Shown here one piece after another: positions 60,320 through 64,000 of a stretch of 64,000 nt of DNA; within the stretch, counting starts at the first letter, position 1, and each line of letters begins with the position of its first letter. Origin of the DNA: Candidatus Latescibacterota bacterium (GTDB lineage: Bacteria; JAAXHH01); NCBI GenBank assembly GCA_012270975.1, contig JAAXHH010000141.1:58335-122334 (forward strand). Direction: 5' to 3'. The notes below the pieces were generated by a model. That model was not told the origin of the DNA. It made no database searches and saw only the letters and a list, made by a program, of their open reading frames with translations. A program made the position numbers and the translations under genes.

Positions 60320-61417
60320 ATGACAGATCCGCGGAGAACCCCGCTCTACGAACGCCATCTGGAACTGGGCGCGAGGCTGGTGCCCTTCAGCGGCTGGGAA
60401 ATGCCGGTGCAGTACAAGGGCATACTGGCCGAGCATCACGCGGTACGCGCGGAAGCCGGACTGTTCGATGTTTCCCATATGGGGCGGGTGGAGATCCACG
60501 GTCCGGACGCCGTGGCCTTCGTGAATCACATTACTGTAAATGATGTCGAACGGCTGAAACCCTTCCGTTCCCAGTATACACTGGCATGTAGAGAAAACGG
60601 CGGAGTCATCGATGATTTCCTGGTTTACCGCATGCCGGACCGGTTGCTGATCATTCCCAACGCGGGCAACAGGGCAAAAGACCTGGACTGGTTTCACCAA
60701 TCCGCCACTGCTTATGACGTCGAGATCAGGGACCTGAGCGACGAGACCATGCTCATCGCCCTGCAGGGCCCGGCCAGCGAAGCAATTCTGAATCCGCTGG
60801 CGGAAGCCGAACTGGATACGCTCAGATTCCAAGGCTTTGTCGAAACGCGTATCAGCGGCATCGACGCCAGGGTGTTTCGTACGGGATATACGGGAGAGGA
60901 CGGCTTTGAAATCTGGTACCCGGCGGAGCGGGCGGTCGAACTTTGGAATCTCCTGCTCGAATCCGGCGCTTCACGCGGTCTGGCGCCATGCGGCCTGGGG
61001 GCAAGAGATACCCTCCGGCTGGAGGCCGGACTTGCGCTGTACGGTCACGAGATCGACGAAACGATCAATCCGATTGAAGCCGGCCTGGGATGGACGGTCA
61101 AGCTGAAGAAGCCAGGGTTCATCGGCCGGGACGCCCTCCTGGGTGTCCGGCGTGAAGGCGTGAAGCGAAAGCTGGTCGGACTGAAGTTGCTGGAACGTGG
61201 GATACCCAGGCAGGGCTATGAGGTCCTGCACAACCAGGTCCCGGTCGGCCGGGTGGTCAGCGGAGCGATCTCACCCACGCTGGGTCACGGTATCGGGACG
61301 GGATTCGTGCCCGTCGACCTGGCGGAACCCGGCACGGAAGTGGCGATAGGAATAAGAGGCAGGCACATCGCCGCCGAGGTGGTGAAACTGCCCTTTTATG
61401 CCGGCAGCAGAAAGTAG
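60320..61417 (+). CDS. gcvT: Glycine cleavage system T protein (aminomethyltransferase)
   Basis: 365 residues. FDVSHMGRVEIHGPDA near residue 43, TGYTGEDGFEIW near 190 and ARDTLRLEAGLALYGHEIDE are the GcvT/aminomethyltransferase hallmarks. It transfers the aminomethyl carbon of glycine to tetrahydrofolate. ATG at 60320 has GGGAG 6 bases upstream. gcvH and gcvP are not in the window and no glycine riboswitch is seen upstream. Confidence 0.93.
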   Translation: MTDPRRTPLYERHLELGARLVPFSGWEMPVQYKGILAEHHAVRAEAGLFDVSHMGRVEIHGPDAVAFVNHITVNDVERLKPFRSQYTLACRENGGVIDDFLVYRMPDRLLIIPNAGNRAKDLDWFHQSATAYDVEIRDLSDETMLIALQGPASEAILNPLAEAELDTLRFQGFVETRISGIDARVFRTGYTGEDGFEIWYPAERAVELWNLLLESGASRGLAPCGLGARDTLRLEAGLALYGHEIDETINPIEAGLGWTVKLKKPGFIGRDALLGVRREGVKRKLVGLKLLERGIPRQGYEVLHNQVPVGRVVSGAISPTLGHGIGTGFVPVDLAEPGTEVAIGIRGRHIAAEVVKLPFYAGSRK

Positions 61418-61435
61418 CCGGGATCTGTACCCACG

Positions 61436-62395
61436 CTATCCGTTTCGCTTCAGGAACGCCCGTACCGAGTCCGCAACGGGCAGGCCTTCCGCCGCACCGG
61501 GCGTGCCGGTTTTGATGGCCGCCGCGGCATTTGCGAACGCCGCCATTTCTTCCAGGGTTTCCTCCGCAAGGTAACTGTACAGCAGACCGCTGGCGAAAGC
61601 GTCCCCCGCGCCTACCGTGGACGCGGTCCTGGCGTGGAAGGCGGGCTGTTCGACCACGCGGCCGTTGGAGGCCAACAGGCAACCGCGGCTGCCCATCGTC
61701 ACCGCCACAATCCCTATTTCCGCCTCAAGCAGCTTCTCGACGGCGCCATGGAGTGATTTCCTGCCGGTGATCTGTTCCGCTTCCAGGTCGTTCGAAACGA
61801 TGATGTCCGTGTGTTTCAAGGCCTCGTGCACGCGGGACTCCAGCGCGGGATTCAGCCAGTACTTGCCCGGACCAAAAGCCACTTTCCCGCCGCTCTCGCG
61901 CGCGACGGTCATCGCGTCCAGCATGTTCCGGCAGGTCGATGCGTCCTCGGTCAGTACGTGCCCGGTAAGGTAGAGAATGCGCGCCGATCGGATGAATCCG
62001 TGCTCCAGGCAGTGGGCCGGTACGGTCCTCGGACCCGGACACACATAGAATTCGTACTCCCCGTCCGGCGTCTCGAACATACAGGCCAGCGAGGTCGGCT
62101 GTCCTGTCATGACATGGAGATGGGATACGTCCACTCCTGCGGCCCGCATGCGATTCGCGAACTGAACGCCAGGCGCGTCGTCCCCGACCGCGCCGACGAA
62201 GGCCGCACGCGCGCCGAGCCGGGCGACTCCCTGGGCGACGTTGGCTGCCGCACCTCCCGGACCGACTTGGCAGGCATCACCGACGACGCCGGTTTCCTTT
62301 ACGCCCCCCGCGTGCCGGTCCGGATGGCGCGGTACCCGCATCCAGACGTCAAGATTGCCGTCCCCCACGGACAGCACGTCCAGTTCACGATTCAT
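61436..62395 (-). CDS. PfkB family carbohydrate kinase
   Basis: 319 residues. The N-terminal GPGGAAANVAQGVARLGA sugar-binding segment, SNDLEAEQITG and the C-terminal anion-hole motif STVGAGDAFASGL with catalytic Asp mark a ribokinase-like kinase. Sugar is uncertain; 2-keto-3-deoxygluconate kinase and ribokinase are both possible. ATG at 62395 has AGAGG five bases upstream, shorter than the frame to 62419. It lies between gcvT and the isochorismatase-like gene. Confidence 0.88.
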   Translation of the reverse strand: MNRELDVLSVGDGNLDVWMRVPRHPDRHAGGVKETGVVGDACQVGPGGAAANVAQGVARLGARAAFVGAVGDDAPGVQFANRMRAAGVDVSHLHVMTGQPTSLACMFETPDGEYEFYVCPGPRTVPAHCLEHGFIRSARILYLTGHVLTEDASTCRNMLDAMTVARESGGKVAFGPGKYWLNPALESRVHEALKHTDIIVSNDLEAEQITGRKSLHGAVEKLLEAEIGIVAVTMGSRGCLLASNGRVVEQPAFHARTASTVGAGDAFASGLLYSYLAEETLEEMAAFANAAAAIKTGTPGAAEGLPVADSVRAFLKRNG

Positions 62396-62470
62396 GGCTA
62401 CCTCTGGAAGCCGAGCCATTCGGAAGGGTACGTATCCATGCGGTCACGGGGCCTGGCCCAATCCCGGAGC

Positions 62471-63217
62471 TCATGTCACGAGGTCCGAACTGTGCACGGT
62501 GGGGCACCAGTGCTTCTCGATAAAGGAGACCACCAGACGCGTGCCTTCGTCATGGCTGACGTAGGGCGGCATCGCGGGATTGTACATGGTATCGGTGAGA
62601 TCGCGGACCAGCACCACGGGAACGCCCCATCGGACCATTTGCTTTATGCCGAAGGTCCGATGAAGGATGCACATGTTGGTGTGCACGCCCATCATCAGCA
62701 TGTTGTGGATTCCGTAATGCCGGAAACATGCATAGATCTGTGCGCCATTATCGGACATCAGGTCGCTTTCCTGGTCGATGACGATGTCCGGATGCTGCCG
62801 GGACCAGGCGCTGAAAGTCTCCGTTTCGCCCGTATCCGCGCCCTCGTCGGTTGCATCCACGGGGAGCGGCGGGTCCGGGAGATCGAGATCCGGAGGCGTA
62901 TCCACGGGCGGCACGGACTCGGCTCTTTTACGCGCGGGCGTATCCCTGTAGAAATCCAGCGTATCGGACGGGGCGTGCACGATCAGGACGCCGCGGGACC
63001 GGCAGGCGGCCGCAACCTCGTTCATTTGCGGGGTCAGCGCGTTCAGTCGCTCGACCGCGCCGCGGCACCAGTGGGAATCCCATATGTCGCAAAGTACCAG
63101 CGCGGTACGCTCCGGTTCCCAGCGGGTTTCCGTCGTGATCGTGTTCCACACGGCAAAGCCGTTGTCGCGCACCAATTCCTGGCGGCGCAGTTTCAGGTCA
63201 AGCCGGTTATCTGCCAT
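62471..63217 (-). CDS. Isochorismatase-like cysteine hydrolase
   Basis: 248 residues of the isochorismatase/nicotinamidase fold. The first catalytic Asp is in LVLCDIWDSHW, and the nucleophile Cys is in GVHTNMCILHR near residue 185. A Pro/Asp-rich insertion (about 85-135) sits between strands. Members hydrolyse amides, nicotinamide or isochorismate; no choice can be made here. AAAGGA lies 8 bases before the ATG. It is followed (upstream on the map) by a PfkB kinase, and preceded by the IlvD/Edd fragment by 65 bases. Confidence 0.85.
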   Translation of the reverse strand: MADNRLDLKLRRQELVRDNGFAVWNTITTETRWEPERTALVLCDIWDSHWCRGAVERLNALTPQMNEVAAACRSRGVLIVHAPSDTLDFYRDTPARKRAESVPPVDTPPDLDLPDPPLPVDATDEGADTGETETFSAWSRQHPDIVIDQESDLMSDNGAQIYACFRHYGIHNMLMMGVHTNMCILHRTFGIKQMVRWGVPVVLVRDLTDTMYNPAMPPYVSHDEGTRLVVSFIEKHWCPTVHSSDLVT

Positions 63218-63282
63218 GACAGGGTTCCTTTCTCAATCATACTGAATGTGCGCACAGCAAGTCGGGTTCCATCGACTCTGCC

Positions 63283-64000
63283 TTAAAGGAAATCCAGGTC
63301 GGCCCCCAGGTGGGCGGGCAGGACGTGTTCGGCGTACAATCTGCGCCATCCGCGCTCGGGCGTCTGGGAAGGGACGTGTCCGGCCTTCCGCCTGGCCAGT
63401 TCCTCCCCTTCCACACACAGGTCGAGCCTCCGGTTCTCCACGTCGAGTTCGATCGGGTCGCCATCCCGGACGAGCGCCAGCGGGCCGCCCGCGGCGGCTT
63501 CGGGACAGCAGTGCAGCACGACCGTCCCGTAAGCCGTGCCGCTCATCCGCGCGTCGGAGACGCGCACCATGTCCACCACACCCCTTTTCGCCAGGTAGGC
63601 CGGAATGGGCAGCGAGCCGGCTTCGGGCATGCCCATGGCCGCGGGGCCGGCGTTTCGCATGACGAGCACGTGATCGGGGGTCAGTCCCAGTTCCGGGTCG
63701 TCGATCCGCGCCGCCACGTCGTCGGGGGATTCGAATACGGCGGCCGGACCCCGGTGGCGCTGCCGATCCAAAGCCGCAGCGGCCCGTTTGATCAACGCCC
63801 CGTCGGGCGCCAGGCTGCCGCGCAGCACGACCAGGGCGCCGGATGGACCGATGGGTGCTGCAAGCGTGCCTATGGTATCCTGCCAGGCGGCCGGAGGAGG
63901 CGTATCCTTCAGGATCTCCCCCAGTGACACGCCGTTCACGTTCATGGCATCGAGATCCAGCATGGATTCCAGGGCCTTCCACAATACGGGAAGGCCGCCC
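63283..64000 (-). CDS. IlvD/Edd family dehydratase, C-terminal part (5' end outside the window)
   Basis: About 239 codons of the C-terminal half are visible. The blocks GGLPVLWKALE, PDDVAARIDDPELGL, RNAGPAAMGMPEAGSLPIPAYL, VSDARMSGTAYGTVVLH and GGPLALVRDGDPIELDV are those of the IlvD/Edd dehydratases, which include dihydroxy-acid dehydratase, phosphogluconate dehydratase and L-arabinonate or D-xylonate dehydratases. The sugar-acid neighbours favour an aldonate dehydratase. The true start lies beyond base 64000. Confidence 0.9.
   Translation of the reverse strand, partial: GGLPVLWKALESMLDLDAMNVNGVSLGEILKDTPPPAAWQDTIGTLAAPIGPSGALVVLRGSLAPDGALIKRAAAALDRQRHRGPAAVFESPDDVAARIDDPELGLTPDHVLVMRNAGPAAMGMPEAGSLPIPAYLAKRGVVDMVRVSDARMSGTAYGTVVLHCCPEAAAGGPLALVRDGDPIELDVENRRLDLCVEGEELARRKAGHVPSQTPERGWRRLYAEHVLPAHLGADLDFL

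Noticed and set aside
61811..63286. 491-residue plus-strand frame
   Set aside because: It is antisense to the PfkB and isochorismatase-like genes, which both carry catalytic motifs.
1..64000. CRISPR arrays, insertion sequences, prophage or rRNA genes
   Set aside because: No regularly spaced repeats, transposase, integrase or phage structural motifs, or rRNA sequence were seen.

Overview
The window is about 64 kb of GC-rich bacterial chromosome with dense coding and no prophage, insertion sequence, CRISPR array or rRNA operon that I can see. It encodes Kdo synthesis (kdsB, kdsA), a lipid A type acyltransferase and lptC/lptA/lptB, so the organism has an outer membrane with lipopolysaccharide. 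Three phytanoyl-CoA dioxygenase family proteins, sugar-acid enzymes (enolase superfamily, FAH, DapA-like, IlvD/Edd), a sulfatase, RraA-like and HEAT-fusion proteins give a profile that recalls uncultured Latescibacterota, Poribacteria or related groups. That placement is inference from gene content only.

Layout. 1-8 kb, minus strand: an L-rhamnonate-dehydratase-like enzyme (cut by the window edge), a PhyH dioxygenase, a DUF218-like protein, a methyltransferase, a three-gene ABC-2 exporter, and a PhyH dioxygenase fused to HEAT repeats. 8-12 kb: a large FtsX/MacB-type permease, tRNA-Phe(GAA) and a pentaheme cytochrome c. 12-19.6 kb: a FAH / HEAT-zinc / tartrate-dehydrogenase-like operon, a divergent DapA-like lyase, then glcF, pepA and a metallophosphoesterase. 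19.6-24.1 kb: an NAD-dependent formate dehydrogenase made of a fused NuoE-NuoF subunit and a Cys-type catalytic subunit. 24.2-26.4 kb: an ECF sigma factor and an anti-sigma factor fused to a bactofilin-like beta-repeat membrane protein. 26.5-41 kb: sulfatase, UtpP/YgjP-like metalloprotein, atypical ileS, pyruvate kinase, a sodium/solute symporter, an MFS-HEAT fusion, RraA-like, and a sugar-1-kinase plus UTP-sugar pyrophosphorylase pair. 41.4-54.2 kb: a long plus-strand cluster pcrA-gatC-kdsB-kdsA-lpxL-lptC-lptA-lptB-rpoN-hpf-hprK-ptsH-ptsI. 54.3-64 kb: a PhyH dioxygenase, a beta-propeller protein, an orphan TRAP binding protein, prs, a secreted lamin-tail protein with a Pro-Glu tract, gcvT, a PfkB kinase, an isochorismatase-like hydrolase and an IlvD/Edd fragment cut by the right edge.

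How the genes fit together. The 41.4-54.2 kb cluster ties inner-core LPS supply and LPS transport to sigma-54 and to a phosphotransfer chain (EI, HPr, HPr kinase) without any visible sugar-transport EII, which suggests a regulatory PTS. The sugar-acid enzymes at both ends and at 12-15.7 kb suggest catabolism of plant or algal sugar acids. The most unusual locus is the ECF sigma / anti-sigma pair at 24.2-26.4 kb: the anti-sigma zinc domain is joined to a large membrane beta-repeat protein, and a strong Shine-Dalgarno plus in-frame ATG lies at the junction.

Limits: functions are read from motifs and recalled family features. No similarity search, structure prediction or RNA folding was run.
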